64,000 nt of DNA. It comes from Humulus lupulus. Taxonomy: Eukaryota; Streptophyta; Magnoliopsida; Rosales; Cannabaceae. Below are positions 1 to 10,355 of this stretch, one piece after another (position 1 is the first letter of the stretch; every line of letters starts with the position of its first letter). A program made the translations under genes and the position numbers. The stretch lies in contig NC_084800.1 in assembly GCF_963169125.1 (NCBI RefSeq), positions 54,234,866 through 54,298,865 of the forward strand. The letters run 5' to 3'. The notes below the pieces were generated by a model, which saw only the letters and a program-made list of their open reading frames with translations, made no database searches and was not told where the DNA came from.

Positions 1-560
1 TTGAAGGTAATTTTATTTTATTTTTTAATTTTTAATTTATTCCTTTATTTTTTTATTATTTTTTCATTCTTTTTTTCCTTACTTATTTTTTCTTCCATTT
101 TTTCTACCAATTTTTTCCACAATCCTTTTTTTCTTTTCATTTTTCTATTTTTTTTCTTCTTTTTATTTTTATTCATTTATCTATTTTTTTCTTTCATTTG
201 TATTGTTTTTTTTTTCTTCATTTTTGTATTTGTTATTTTCTCCTTCTATTTTTTTTCACACTTATGAGCTTTTTTTCTTCTTCCATTATTTCTTTTTTTT
301 TTTCTTTTTTTCATTCATTTTTTCTTTCTTTTCAATTTTCCTTTATTTTTCTTCTTCTTCTTTTTACTTTTATTTATTCATCTATTTTGTTTCATTCATC
401 ATTTTTTTTGTTTTTTTTTTCATTTTTGTACTTATTCTTTTCTCATTCCATTTTCTTTATTTTTTCACACATATATTTTAACATTACATGATTATTTTAC
501 TATTTTTTTATTTATTATCTTTTATTATTGTAATTTTTTTATAGTTTTTTCTACTATATG
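1..560. repeat. Polypyrimidine low-complexity tract with an internal ~209-bp duplication
   Basis: The plus strand is almost entirely T with scattered C and very little A or G. Two diverged copies of one pattern are visible: a run around 165-260 ending in TTTTTTCACAC and a similar run around 365-470 ending the same way, offset by about 209 bases. All open frames here are Phe-rich artefacts. The tract runs off the left edge of the window, so its full length is unknown. Confidence 0.75.
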
Positions 561-670
561 TAAGAAAGATTCAAATCATTTTCTTCAGCATTTTCTTTTT
601 ACTGTAATACTTATAGGAACACCAAAATTTGGAAAAAAAATTAATAAAAATATGAAAACGTGAATGAGTA

Positions 671-1001
671 ATTAGTTACCTTCACGTTCTTTGTGTGTAT
701 ATTTATGAGGGTAACTGGTTACCTCTACGTTCTGGTGTGTGTATATTATGGTTTCTTTACGGTAACTGGTTACCTATGTTACTAAAATCATAGTTACTTC
801 TTCTTCCTTTTTTAATGAAGTGTTCTTTCATTTTTTCCTTCAAATTTGATATTTCTTTTCATATTTAATATGAGTAACTCTTCACCCCTCTTAGGTAACT
901 GGTTACCCCTCTTATGGCAGCAAGTTAGGTGCATGTTATTTAACCTAGCTCTAGGATTTTTTTTACATAACTGTCAAAGATCAATCAAGTAACTGGTTAC
1001 C
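671..1001. repeat. Cluster of GGTAACTGGTTACC motifs
   Basis: The 14-mer GGTAACTGGTTACC, an interrupted palindrome GGTAAC-TG-GTTACC, occurs at 710-723, 761-774 and 894-907. A near-copy with one changed first base is at 988-1001 and a degenerate half is at 671-680. Around the first copies the flank (ACGTTCT followed by GTGTGTATAT) is also duplicated. Spacing is irregular, so this is a cluster rather than a strict tandem array. No gene is visible beside it. Confidence 0.8.
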
Positions 1002-1957
1002 TTACCCAGGATTTGAAAAAAAAACGTACAATCTAAAAAAAACATGTTTATAATAAATAAAAAATAATTTAAAAAACAATTCATATTAAAAAAAAATTGC
1101 AAAACAACCAAAGAAAAATTTAATATCAAAATTATTAATATAAAAACAATATAAAAAAAACAAATAAGCTAAAAAAATAATAATCAAATTACAAACATAC
1201 CCTTCCAAATTAATAAAACTTGATTAAGAGTAAAACTATGGCATACACCAACTTTTATACAAAAATATGGGAAAATAAACTCATAAAAGTGAAAATTCTT
1301 AAAGAAAAGCCATATATTAACTTTTTTTGAAAAAAACCATATTTTTTCACACTATTAAAAATCTCATATAAAATGTAATTTCCTCAAATCTTTCTCTCCA
1401 AATTGGAAAAAAAAAAGAAGGAAACGTATAAGACCAAAATACTTTTGACAAATTGACAAAAAAAAAATTAGTAGTATTTTTTTAATATATTATTGTTAAA
1501 ATAAATATTTTTAAATTATATTTTTGATCTCAAATGTCAAATATCTCAACACATAAGTACTACTTTAGTTCATTTAAATTTGTTCTTATGTTTATTAAAT
1601 TCTTATCATTTTAGCTATAAAAAATAATTTTATAAAATCACATTATCAACAATCATAGATAATATTCCATATATAATAAAACACCACCCTTATCAATAGG
1701 TATTTATAATTATATGTATTGTCAAATATTTATCTTATCTTCATGGTAAGTTTGAAAAATTATTTTTATTTATGCTATATGTGATAAAAATATATTTTTT
1801 AAATAATGAGTAATACATAAAAATTAAAATAAATATTAATATAAGGTATAAATACAAAAAATATTTATTTCCTCTCAATTTTAACTCAAATATCAAACAA
1901 AGGAAATAAAACACATTTATTTTCCATCCTTATACCAAACAAGAAGAAAAAATATAT
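1002..1957. other. AT-rich intergenic stretch, nothing recognised
   Basis: Very AT-rich sequence with many A and T homopolymers. I see no coding region longer than chance, no clear terminal repeats and no RNA gene. A TACCAAAC string near 1933 looks like the terminal repeat of the MITE-like cluster that follows. Confidence 0.6.
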
Positions 1958-1960
1958 ATT

Positions 1961-2068
1961 TTCTTTCCTTCATTTTTTCTATTCTCCCTATTTTTCTCTC
2001 CTTCCCATTTATTTTCTTTCCTTCATTTTTTCTGTTCTCCCATTTTTTTTCTCTCCTTCCCATTTTTT
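1961..2068. repeat. Tandem duplication, 53-bp pyrimidine-rich unit
   Basis: Two adjacent copies of a C/T-rich unit start with TTCTTTCCTTCATTTTTTCT at 1961 and 2014. They differ by a few substitutions. They lie just inside a TACCAAAC-type end and may belong to the MITE-like cluster. Confidence 0.75.
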
Positions 2069-2076
2069 TCATTCTT

Positions 2077-2476
2077 ACCAAACATAGCATAACACTATGT
2101 TTGATAGAGAGTAAATAAATTAGGATGGAAGGAAAAAATAAAATGAAAAAGAAAGCTTGTTTCCACTGTAGTTGTTTGGTATGGCCAGAGGAAGAAAAGA
2201 AAATTAAATTATTTTATAACTACTTTTATACCCCTTTATTATTATTATTATTATTTAAATGAACAAAGATATATTAATAATTTAATTTTCTCATTAGTTT
2301 AAAATAGTTTTCCATTCATTTCTCTCTCCAATCTAGACTAGAATTTATTCCACCGAATTTTTTCCACTCACTTTTTCTTTCTACTCTTTTTTTTCATATC
2401 ATACATACATTTTTTCTCCTCTCCACTTTTCTCTCCAAAGTTTTCTTTCCACCCACTTTTCCTCCTTACCAAACTA
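2077..2476. mobile_element. MITE-like cluster with TACCAAAC / GTTTGGTA ends
   Basis: Right-type ends (TTACCAAACATAG near 2077 and TTACCAAACTATAG near 2462) and left-type ends (CTATGTTTGATAGAG near 2093 and GTTTGGTA near 2188) face each other. This suggests two abutting or nested non-autonomous elements of one family with purine-rich left arms and pyrimidine-rich right arms. No transposase is encoded. Exact borders and target duplications are not resolved by eye. Confidence 0.4.
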
Positions 2477-2951
2477 TAGAGTAAAGTAAAATCATGAGGT
2501 CCACAACTTTTATTATCTTAATTAGGTTCTGCTCTTCTTGTTATATTGTCTTGTAATATTATCTAGTTATATTATACTCATATTTTCCTATAAAATAAGT
2601 TAAAAAAATGTGGCAAACTATATTGTATATTGTATTTTATTTTACAATAATATTTGTGCTTGTATATATATTAAACCTCTAGCGTAGGAAAAATGAATAT
2701 ATATGTATATTTAATTTTATTATATTGCCTGAGAAGCTGTATGCTTATAATTCAACTTTTTATATGTAGTATATAAATATTATAAATATATATTTTTCAT
2801 AAAGTATATACAACATATCCCTGCAGAGAAATAGCGTATAACATGTACACGTACACGATAGATAAAATTGGAGTCCTTTTATTTTCTTAATCTATATATG
2901 TCGATTTTATAAAATGTTGTTTTTATAGATATATGGGTATTATAGATATAT
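2477..2951. other. AT-rich intergenic stretch, nothing recognised
   Basis: Low-complexity AT-rich DNA with several short TA runs. I see no coding potential and no repeat ends here. Confidence 0.6.
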
Positions 2952-3341
2952 GGGTGACTTGCTATGGTGCATATTATTTGTGACTTTTTGTGTTTCTCGG
3001 CTCGTAAATAATTTTCGGCGCAATTTTTTTTATGACTGTATTTATTGTAATTATTTAGAGCATCCTGCAAATTTTTAGGAAATTCTGAATAATTTACAAT
3101 GCCAAAAACTAGATTCAAATAGGTTGTTGCAGGCGTGATTGGTTTTTTTTTTATATGCGTGTAAAACAATCTGTTTGAGCCTAATTTTCGGCATTGTAAA
3201 TTATTCAGAATTTTCTGAAAATTTGCAGATGCTCTAAATAACTACAATAAACACAATCACAAAAATAAAAATCGCGTCGAAAACTGTTCATGAGCCGAGA
3301 AATACAACAAATCACAAAAGTAATACACCATAAAATTACCC
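2952..3341. mobile_element. Foldback element, copy 1 (long inverted repeat)
   Basis: Two arms of about 180-190 bases are near reverse complements. The left arm begins GGGTGACTTGCTATGGTGC and the right arm ends in the complement of that pattern near 3340. Both arms contain a CTCGGCTC block and the phrase CTGAATAATTTACAATGCC or its complement. The centre is a short A/T-rich loop near 3140-3160. A second copy with the same arm sequence lies at 8636-9052 and a decayed relative lies at 20822-21180. A minus-strand open frame inside is an arm artefact. Class is uncertain: a Mutator-like or foldback non-autonomous element is plausible. Confidence 0.75.
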
Positions 3342-3438
3342 TATTATTATATACCATGCCCGTTAATTTATTGCACTCCACTTTTTTTTTTTCCTTCTAT
3401 ATATACGTGAACATTTAAATCATCCATATATGTTCTTA

Positions 3439-4030
3439 GAGCACTCACATTGGCTCCTTTAAAATAGCTATATTTTAAAATTATAGCTCAAATGTAATAA
3501 AATGTTTCTCCATCAAATGAGCTACACTAATTTTTTTTTAGCTTAATACACTATTCATTAGTTACATGTAGAAACAACTATTCACTCCTTTATAAATATT
3601 TTATTATTTTTTTCTAACTTTTCTATATATATGTTTGATATTAGGAATAATATTGTATGATTTTAGTAATTATTTTAAAACTTATATACATATTATTATT
3701 TTATATTTTGTTATAATTATTATATTGAGAATTATTTTTAAATTTTGTATTAATTTGTATTCTATTTATTTTGGAATAATCTAAAATAAAGTATAATTAT
3801 ATTTTGATATTATATAAGGATAAATATCATAAATATTAAAAGATATAAAAATATTATTGATAATGAAAGAAAAAAATTTAAATGAATAAAAAAATATATT
3901 TAAATGATATAAAGAAAAAAATAAAGAAGTTGATGTATGGTGTAATGTAAAAGTTAGAGGTAAAATAGATAAAGTAGTATTTTGATGAAGTATTTTAAAA
4001 GATAGAGAAGAACATATAATGAGAGTGCTC
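3439..4030. mobile_element. PIF/Harbinger (Tourist)-like MITE with TTA target duplication
   Basis: The element begins GAGCACTC and ends GAGTGCTC, a perfect 8-bp terminal inverted repeat. Both ends are flanked by TTA (3436-3438 and 4031-4033). The interior is AT-rich and non-coding. Terminal GAGCA-type repeats with a TWA duplication are typical of PIF/Harbinger-derived MITEs in plants. At 592 bp it is long for a MITE. Family assignment is inferred from ends and duplication only. Confidence 0.7.
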
Positions 4031-4045
4031 TTATCAAGAAATAAT

Positions 4046-4483
4046 ATGAAGTTCTTAATTGGTTTACTTATTATAATCATGATCAACATGAAATATGCGG
4101 TGGAAACGAATCAAGGAGATGCATTTTGCGAAAATAAATTTTGCTACCATGGTACGTAAATGTTGGTTTTGTTGCCATGGATCTGAAGCTATCCCACTAT
4201 ATAGGTACAATCGGCACCTAATTATATCCTTACTATACGAGTCTTATCATCAGCCAGAGCGAAGATTCTATTAATCAGATAATTTGATATTTTTAAGTAA
4301 AACTCTTTCTTTTAACTATTGTAATTTTTGTATTTTATTATTATTACTATTTTGACTCTTTTGGATTGGGACCTAAGCATGGGCCTAGAAAAGGGGCAAG
4401 GTGGTGGAAATGGTGGTCAAGGAGAAGGGAAAGAAAGTGGTGGCAGTTGTAGTGGCGGTGGTGGCCTAGGTGGAGGAAAATGA
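4046..4483 (+). pseudogene. Possible small secreted glycine-rich protein, two exons (truncated or decayed)
   Basis: An ATG at 4046 opens a frame starting MKFLIGLLIIIMINMKYAVE, a good N-terminal signal peptide or membrane anchor. The unspliced frame stops at 4157 (37 aa). A donor-like GTACGTAA begins at 4152, and an AG at 4387-4388 joins in phase to a glycine-rich frame (GGGNGGQGEG-like) that stops with TGA at 4481. The spliced model would be 66 aa. Glycine-rich codons continue in the same frame from 4484 to about 4660 past further stops, so the stop at 4481 may be a truncation of a longer glycine-rich cell-wall-type protein. The start lies only 16 bases downstream of the MITE at 3439-4030, which could have replaced the promoter. 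The splice model is inference, and the acceptor lacks a strong pyrimidine tract. Confidence 0.35.
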
Positions 4484-4701
4484 GGAGGCAAGGGTGGCCA
4501 AGGAGGGAAAAGGGGCGGTAATCGTGGCCAAGGAAGAGAAAAAGAAGGAGGGAAATGAGCACGACACGGTGGTTGCCAAGGAAGGGGGCCGGGGAAAGGT
4601 GATAGTGGAATTGGACTAAGTGGTCCGAGTGGAGGTAGTTGGATTTGGATGGTCACTAAAATCCTTATAGATCCAAGTATGTAAACTATATACATATATA
4701 T

Positions 4702-5450
4702 TGTTAGAAATAATATAGTGGAGAAGAACAAAATATATATTAATATATTTAATTGAATAACAGAAATGAAAAACAATACAATAGAAAGAATAAACCAAAG
4801 CCGAGGCATGCGAAACATGCTTTCCTTAAAGCAGATTTGCCCCCTCTACCTGAACGGTGCTAGAGAATTCGTGAGCAACCACTTCCAAGGATACAACAGC
4901 TATCAAGCAGGACGAATGCACCACTGCGTCTGCTTAGGCGAACTCGAAACAAACATTCTCTCTATTACCAGAAAATACTACACAAACTGAAGGGAAAAGA
5001 AAGACTAAGTGTGTGATACTCTGTATCTGTGTCCTAGAATGAGAGGAGAAGCCTCCTTTTATAGGCTTCATGGAGAGTTGAAAAATGTGTGAATCAAGTG
5101 CATTAATGCCCAAATATCCAACAAATCTGGTATCTTAATATCTGAAAATCAATAAGAATTAATTACCCTTATTCTAGTAATATTAGCAGTTACCCAAAGT
5201 AATTTTCTGACAATCAATCAGAATTAATCACACTTATTATGGTAATATCAGTTGTTACCCAAAGTGATTTTCTGACAGTCAATCAAAATTAATTACACAA
5301 TATTCTGATATCTTAATTTTGACTAAAGGATTTGCCAAAATCAATCAGAATAAATCACACAATATTAAGATAATATCATCTTTAATCAAAGTGATTTGCT
5401 GAATCATTATCATTTTAAGCATCAATTTCTCATTCACTCAATTTTTTCCA
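4702..5450 (-). repeat. Copia-1 3' LTR
   Basis: It starts TGTTAGAAATAA and ends TTTTTTCCA on the plus strand, and matches 9447-10194 along its whole length with scattered differences. It contains a TATA-like TTTTATAGGC stretch (near 5058) and several diverged repeats of about 60-70 bases between 5140 and 5400, recognisable by the recurring GTGATTTTCTGACA and AATTAATTACAC phrases. Confidence 0.9.
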
Positions 5451-5464
5451 GCAATCCCCCACAT
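5451..5464 (-). promoter_or_regulatory. Copia-1 polypurine tract
   Basis: On the minus strand the sequence ATGTGGGGGATTGC lies immediately upstream of the 3' LTR start TGGAAAA. This is the expected position and composition for plus-strand DNA priming in a copia element. Confidence 0.75.
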
Positions 5465-6049
5465 GAATGAAATTGATCAACATTAAGAAACAAAGACTTG
5501 ACAAGACTCAACACAACAAGTTGATAAAGTTCTCTGATTGATACCTGCATAGGATAAGTGGGTGTTAGCCTTTGAACCTTCCTTTGTGAGAATATATTTA
5601 CTTTACTAACTGATCAGTAGACGCTATGACTTTGAAATGTTTTGTCATTTGTGTAAGCGATGATATATCTCACTCATATATCTTTCCGACATGATTTCGG
5701 TTCTCATGGTTATGTTCATTTTGGCCGTGAACATCTGCCTGGTTCTGTGAGAGGTTTTAGAGAATTGAGCCCCCACAATTCTCCTTCGAAGCGGCCCCAC
5801 TCCTCTCTCACATAGGTGACCTCTTATCTAAGAGAAATCCCGCATTACTCTGCTCGGACTTCCAATGCGTAAGGGTCATTAAAAGCTTCAGCTTAGCCTC
5901 TTTTACAATGGGCATCACTGTTTCAGCATTGGAATGGGTAGGGGTAATTCCCCATAGTGATCCTACTCGGTCTCAATAACTAGGTTGTCCCATTAAACCT
6001 AGATCTTGGGATCTCCAGTCAACTAGGTTGGATTTCCTTTATATCGACC

Positions 6050-6985
6050 TTAATTTCCTTTGGGCTTAAGTCCCATTCCTTTTGATGTCTTTTCAACTTG
6101 ATCTCTGTTTAACCCTTTGGTTAGCGGATCTGCAATGTTATCTTTTGATTTCACATAATCAATTGAGATAACTCCAGTTAAGATCAGTTGTCTAACAGTA
6201 TTATGTCGTTGATTATCGTTATACAAAATATTTTTTTTGGTAGATTTTACCATTAGTTGGTTGCTTCCGACAATGAGTATATCATCTACATACAAACAAA
6301 GAATAATATATCCATCATTTTTATTTTTGATATAAACACATTTGTCACACTCATTGATTTTGAAGCCACTGGTCATCATGACACTGTCAAATTTTTCATG
6401 CCATTGTTTTGGAGCTTGCTTAAGTCCATATAAGGACTTTACCAATTTGCACACTTTCCTTTCTTTTCCTGAAGCTACAAAACCCTCGGGTTGTTCCATG
6501 TAGATTTCTTCATCAAGATCCCCATTTAGAAAGGCAGTTTTTACATCCATTTGGTGGACTTCAAGATTTTGCAATGTGACAATTGCCAAAATCATCCTAA
6601 TAGAATTTACTCTCGTCACCGGAGAATACGTGTCAAAGTAGTCATAGCCTTCTTTTTGTTTGTGACCTTTTATTACAAGTCTAGCCTTATACTTATCAAT
6701 TGTTCCATCTGTTTTCATTTTCCGTTTGAAAATCCACTTGGACCCCAGAGGTTTACATCCGGGAGGGAGGTCAACAAGTTCCCAAGTGTGATTTTGCATG
6801 ATGGAATCAATTTCGCTTCTGATGGCTTCCTTCCATAAAGGACCCTCGGTAGAGCTCACAACTTCTTTATATGTACGAGGTTCTGCCTCTACCATATAAG
6901 TTAGAATATCTGGTCCAAAAGAATTTTCTATCCTTGGAATTTTGGCTTCTTTGAAACTCCACCTTTTGGTCCTAGTTTGGACCAT
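6050..6985 (-). pseudogene. Copia-1 reverse transcriptase joined to RNase H tail (311 aa frame)
   Basis: The frame carries the copia reverse transcriptase domain. Visible motifs are KWIFKRKMKTDGTIDKYKAR near residues 83-102, QMDVKTAFLNG near 145-155, SLYGLKQAPKQW near 184-195 and the catalytic YVDD near 232-235. Shortly after YVDD, near residue 250, the sequence jumps into the extreme end of RNase H (RHNTVRQL ... DNIADPLTKGL), so most of RNase H, including its catalytic residues, is missing. The first ~15 residues overlap the end of the gag frame in another phase. In this copy reverse transcriptase is fused out of frame to gag without protease or integrase between them. It could not be autonomous. 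Confidence 0.9.
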
Positions 6986-7767
6986 GGCTTGGCCTTAGGC
7001 TTCCTCCCCTTGGATCCTTTCTCATGCTCCACCATATTAGCCTTGGCAGCATTGGGATTTGAGGATCGCTTCTCAACACTTTTGCTATCCTCTTCAATGC
7101 GAAGTCTACGAATGAGGTCTTCAACACTCATTTCTTTTCGCTTGTGCTTCAAATAATTTTTGAAGTCTAGCCATGCAGGGGGTAGCTTCTCTAATAGCGG
7201 CTACTTGGAAGACTCACTCAAGACCATCCCTTCAGCATGTATTCCATGGATAATCAATTGAAGATCTTGCACTTGGCTAATCACATTTTTGGAATCCACC
7301 ATCTTGAAGTTCAAGAATTGGCCAACCAAGAATTTCTTGGCTCCAGCGTCTTCGGCTTTGTACTTGTGGTCCAAAATCTCCCACAATTCCTTAGATGTTT
7401 TCTTCACACTGTACACACTATACAGCGAGCCAGACAAGCCATTCAGAATGTAATTCCTACAAAGGAATTCAACATGCTTCCATGCCTCAATTGCATGTTG
7501 AGTTTGCACATCTATTTCGTCATCTTCAACAGTGGGAGGATCCTCTTTCAAGAATCTCACAAGATTCAATGTTGTTAAGTAGAATAGCATTTTCTGCTGC
7601 CAAGTCTTAAAATTCACTCCTGTGAATTTTTCTGATTTCTCATTATGGTTCACAAGAACCATTGGAATCGAAACTTGCACAGACTGGTCCCTTGAGGATT
7701 GGTTCTTTGTGGTCGAAGCCAGAGTTCGGGGAGATCCACCAGTGCTTTCAGTAGGAATAACATTCAT
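6928..7767 (-). pseudogene. Copia-1 gag (UBN2-type), broken
   Basis: The N-terminal part (7767-7201, 188 aa) has the gag signature FTGVNFKTWQQKMLFYLTTL followed by WKHVEFLCRNYILNGL, typical of plant copia gag polypeptides. A stop at 7201-7203 ends the first frame. The downstream piece (7152-6928, in the same reading phase) carries KHKRKEMSVEDLIRRLRIEE and a basic Lys/Gly-rich tail. The sequence just beyond the stop reads sensibly only after a phase change, so a small indel near 7180-7200 is likely. The zinc knuckle expected after the basic tail is absent because the copy jumps straight into reverse transcriptase. Confidence 0.85.
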
Positions 7768-8271
7768 ATTTTCAGCTATATCTTAACGGTTACATAATAC
7801 TTAAAGAAATAAGTACATATACATTTATTTTGTAAAATAATATAAATATGCATATAGAAACTAAATATCCATTAACCATAATATGTATATATAGTATGCA
7901 TAATATATTTATTTATTTATATACATATATGATCATATATATATATATATGTAACTTATGTGTATAAACAAATATATAGATTGATTAACCAAAATTAATC
8001 ATATGCATAGATTAATTTTGCATACCTTATAAACAAATAAAACAACATACACATGCATTAAAAAAAAGTTCATTTATATATATATATATGATTTTATGCG
8101 TGTATATAAAGTGTGCATTTAGTATATATATATTTATGATAGGTAGTATAGAATATAGACATAAGACATATAAATGCATATATTATTTCCATGTATATAC
8201 AAGTATATATATGTATACCAAGAAATATATATGTATACAAAAAAAAAAAACAAGTACATACCCCTATATAT

Positions 8272-8557
8272 ATATAAATATAGCTTCTTGGCAAAATGAC
8301 ATATTTTTTAAAGTCATCTTGCACTTTAGACTAGTTTTAATAATTCTTTGCAAAATAGCATTTCATAATTTAGACAGCTACTCAAAAAATTTAAATAAGT
8401 GGTCGAAAAATTTAGACAGCTGGTCGAAAATTTTAGACAACTGGTCGAAAAATTTAGACAACTGGTCGAATTTTAGACAGATGTCATTTTGCAAAAAATT
8501 ATTAAAAGTAGGACAAAGTGCAAAACCACTTAAAAAAAAGAGGCTATTTTCATAAAC
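8272..8557. mobile_element. Inverted-repeat element with minisatellite core, inside the Copia-1 leader
   Basis: The outer arms are near reverse complements. Left: AATATAGCTTCTTGGC followed by TTGCACTTTAGACTAG and TTTTAATAATTCTTTGCAAA. Right: TTTGCAAAAAATTATTAAAAG, a GACAAAGTGCAAAACC block and AGAGGCTATTTTC. The arms enclose a 21-bp tandem repeat. There is no coding capacity. It looks like a MITE that inserted in, or was carried with, the Copia-1 leader. No target duplication was resolved. Confidence 0.6.
8367..8480. repeat. 21-bp tandem repeat, about 5.5 units
   Basis: Units read approximately AATTTAGACAACTGGTCGAAA and run head to tail with a few substitutions. The first two units are the most diverged. 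The unit length is a multiple of three, which explains the open frame with repeated Leu-Asp-Asn-Trp-Ser across it. Confidence 0.85.
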
Positions 8558-8635
8558 AAATATGCAACCAGTAATAATTTTTTTTTAAGCGCAAATCCCA
8601 CTACCTATAAATAATACACTTCCTATAAATATATA

Positions 8636-9052
8636 AGGGAATTCTCTTATAGGGGCTTTATTTTAAGCCCTACCGGTAAGGCTCTCAGTGTTCTCAATCC
8701 TTGAACAGTTTTCGACGTGATTTTTTTTATGACCGTGTATATTGTAGCTATTTAGAGCATTCTGCAAATTTTCAGAAAATTCCGAATAGTTTACAATACC
8801 GAAAACTAGGTTCAAACATGTTGTTGCACGCGTGACTAATTTTTTTTATGCGTGTGGAAAACAACATGTTTGAACCTAGTTTTCGGTACTGTAAACTATT
8901 CGGAATTTTCAAAAAATTTGCAGGATGCTCTAAATAGCTACACTATACACGGTCATAAAAAAAAGTCGTGCCGAAAACTGTTCACGGGTCGAGAAACACT
9001 GAAAGCCCTATCGATAGGACATAAAGTGAAACCCCTATAGAAGAATTGTCCT
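8636..9052. mobile_element. Foldback element, copy 2
   Basis: Arms of about 200 bases pair almost end to end. The left begins AGGGAATTCTCTTATAGGGG and the right ends in the complement of that. Inner arm sequence (GTTTTCGGTACTGTAAACTA and its complement) matches copy 1 at 2952-3341. The loop near 8840 carries a TTTTTTTATGCGTG block. Compared with copy 1 this copy keeps an extra outer arm segment. It sits in the leader of Copia-1. Confidence 0.8.
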
Positions 9053-9446
9053 AAATATACATATATATGTATACATATATTTTCTTTATGCAAATGAGTT
9101 TGCTACTATATATATAAAAGGAAAAAAAATATCATATACTAGAAATACTATAAAAATCGATGCTTTGAAGAAAATACATACATGTACTTCCATATATATT
9201 ATTCTCATTTATGCACTGTATACACAAATATAAGTTAATAAACGAGGCAATTGAAACTGATCATAAAAAATGTTAAGTAAATATCAAAACTAAAATATAG
9301 AACCTCAAGCCAAAGAAATAATTGGGAGCATAGAGAAATAAAAAAAATTTATCAACACCGATTAAATATCAAGAAAAATTCAGAAATGGTTTCCACCCTT
9401 CAATCTTTTCGTCTTCTTCGAAGGACTCCAAAATATGCTTTAAAAT

Positions 9447-10194
9447 TGTTAGAAATAATAGAGCGGAGAATAACAAAATATATATTAATATATTTCATTG
9501 AAGAACAGAAATGAAAAACAATACAATAGAAAGAATAAACCAAAGCCGAGGCACGCAAAACTCACTTTTCTTAAAGTAGATTTGCCCCATCTACCTGAAT
9601 GGTGCTAGAGAATTCGTGAGCAACCACTTCCCAGGATACAACAGCTATCAAGCAGGACAAATGCACCACTGCGTCTGCTTAGGCGAACTCGAAACAAACC
9701 TTCCCTCTATCACCAGAAAATACTACACAGACTGAAGAGAAAAGAAATACTAAGTGTGTGATACTTTGTATCTGTGTCCTAGAATGAGAGGAGAAACCTC
9801 CTTTTATAGGCTTCATGGAGAGTTAAAAAATGTGTGAATCAAGTGCATTAATGCCCAAATATCTAACAAATCTGGTATCTTAATATCTGAACATCAATAA
9901 GAATTAATTATCCTTATTCTGGTAATATCAGCAGTTACTCAAAGTGATTTTCTGAAAATCAATCAGAATTAATCACATTAATTATGGTAATATCAGTTGT
10001 TACCCAAAGTGATTTTCTGACAGTCAATCAGAATTAATTACACAATATTCTGATATCTTAATTTTGACCAAAGTGATTTGCCAAAATCAATCAGAATAAA
10101 TCATACAATATTCAAATAAATCATATTTAATCAAAATAATTTGTTGAATCATTAACATTTTAAGCATCAATTTCTCATTCACTCAATTTTTCCA
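9447..10194 (-). repeat. Copia-1 5' LTR
   Basis: It is homologous to 4702-5450 over its whole length, starting TGTTAGAAATAA and ending TTTTTCCA on the plus strand. It is the promoter-bearing LTR for the minus-strand element. The sequence immediately internal to it (left side) does not match the common tRNA-Met primer site. Confidence 0.9.
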
Positions 10195-10285
10195 ATATAT
10201 ATATACGCCTGCCAAAGTACAAGGCTACGTATAAATAACTACACCCAGAAAGAGTTTTAATTAGAGGCCTCATATATGTACTAAC

Positions 10286-10355
10286 CCAATAGGTTGCACT
10301 TGTTTGTATTGATGATAAAACCAATAGGTTGCACTTGTTTGTATTGATGATAAAA
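10286..10355. repeat. Perfect 35-bp tandem duplication
   Basis: The unit beginning CCAATAGGTTGCACTTGTTT at 10286 is repeated exactly at 10321. Perfect identity suggests a recent local duplication. No gene is visible around it. Confidence 0.9.

Larger units (their letters stand above)
4702..10194 (-). mobile_element. Copia-1: LTR retrotransposon, internally deleted, with nested elements in its leader
   Basis: Two TG...CA LTRs (4702-5450 and 9447-10194) bracket a minus-strand internal region. A polypurine tract lies next to the left (3') LTR. Flanks ATATAT at 4696-4701 and 10195-10200 match, though both lie in TA-rich sequence and so are weak as a target duplication. Reading right to left, the interior holds a long leader (9446-7768), gag (7767-6928), reverse transcriptase with the tail of RNase H (6985-6050), and a ~600-base 3' region (6049-5465) without visible genes. 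Zinc knuckle, protease and integrase are missing. No standard tRNA-Met primer site is seen beside the 5' LTR. The LTRs differ at many positions, so this insertion is clearly older than Copia-2. Confidence 0.9.

Noticed and set aside
1..491. Three Phe-rich open frames at the left edge
   Set aside because: They are produced by the T-rich low-complexity tract in all phases and have no normal protein composition.
4347..4818. Proline-rich minus-strand frames
   Set aside because: They are the antisense of the glycine-rich segment. The plus-strand reading with signal peptide and phase-compatible splice is more plausible.
671..8480. Short repeated motifs (14-mers at 671-1001, 21-mers at 8367-8480) resembling CRISPR repeats
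   Set aside because: Spacing is irregular or there are no unique spacers, there are no cas genes, and the DNA is plant nuclear.
2879..9040. Two similar short proteins (containing LNLVFG-VNYSEF) at 2879-3169 and 8852-9040
   Set aside because: They come from matching arms of the foldback elements. Similarity reflects the repeat, and the frames lack credible starts or conservation beyond the arms.
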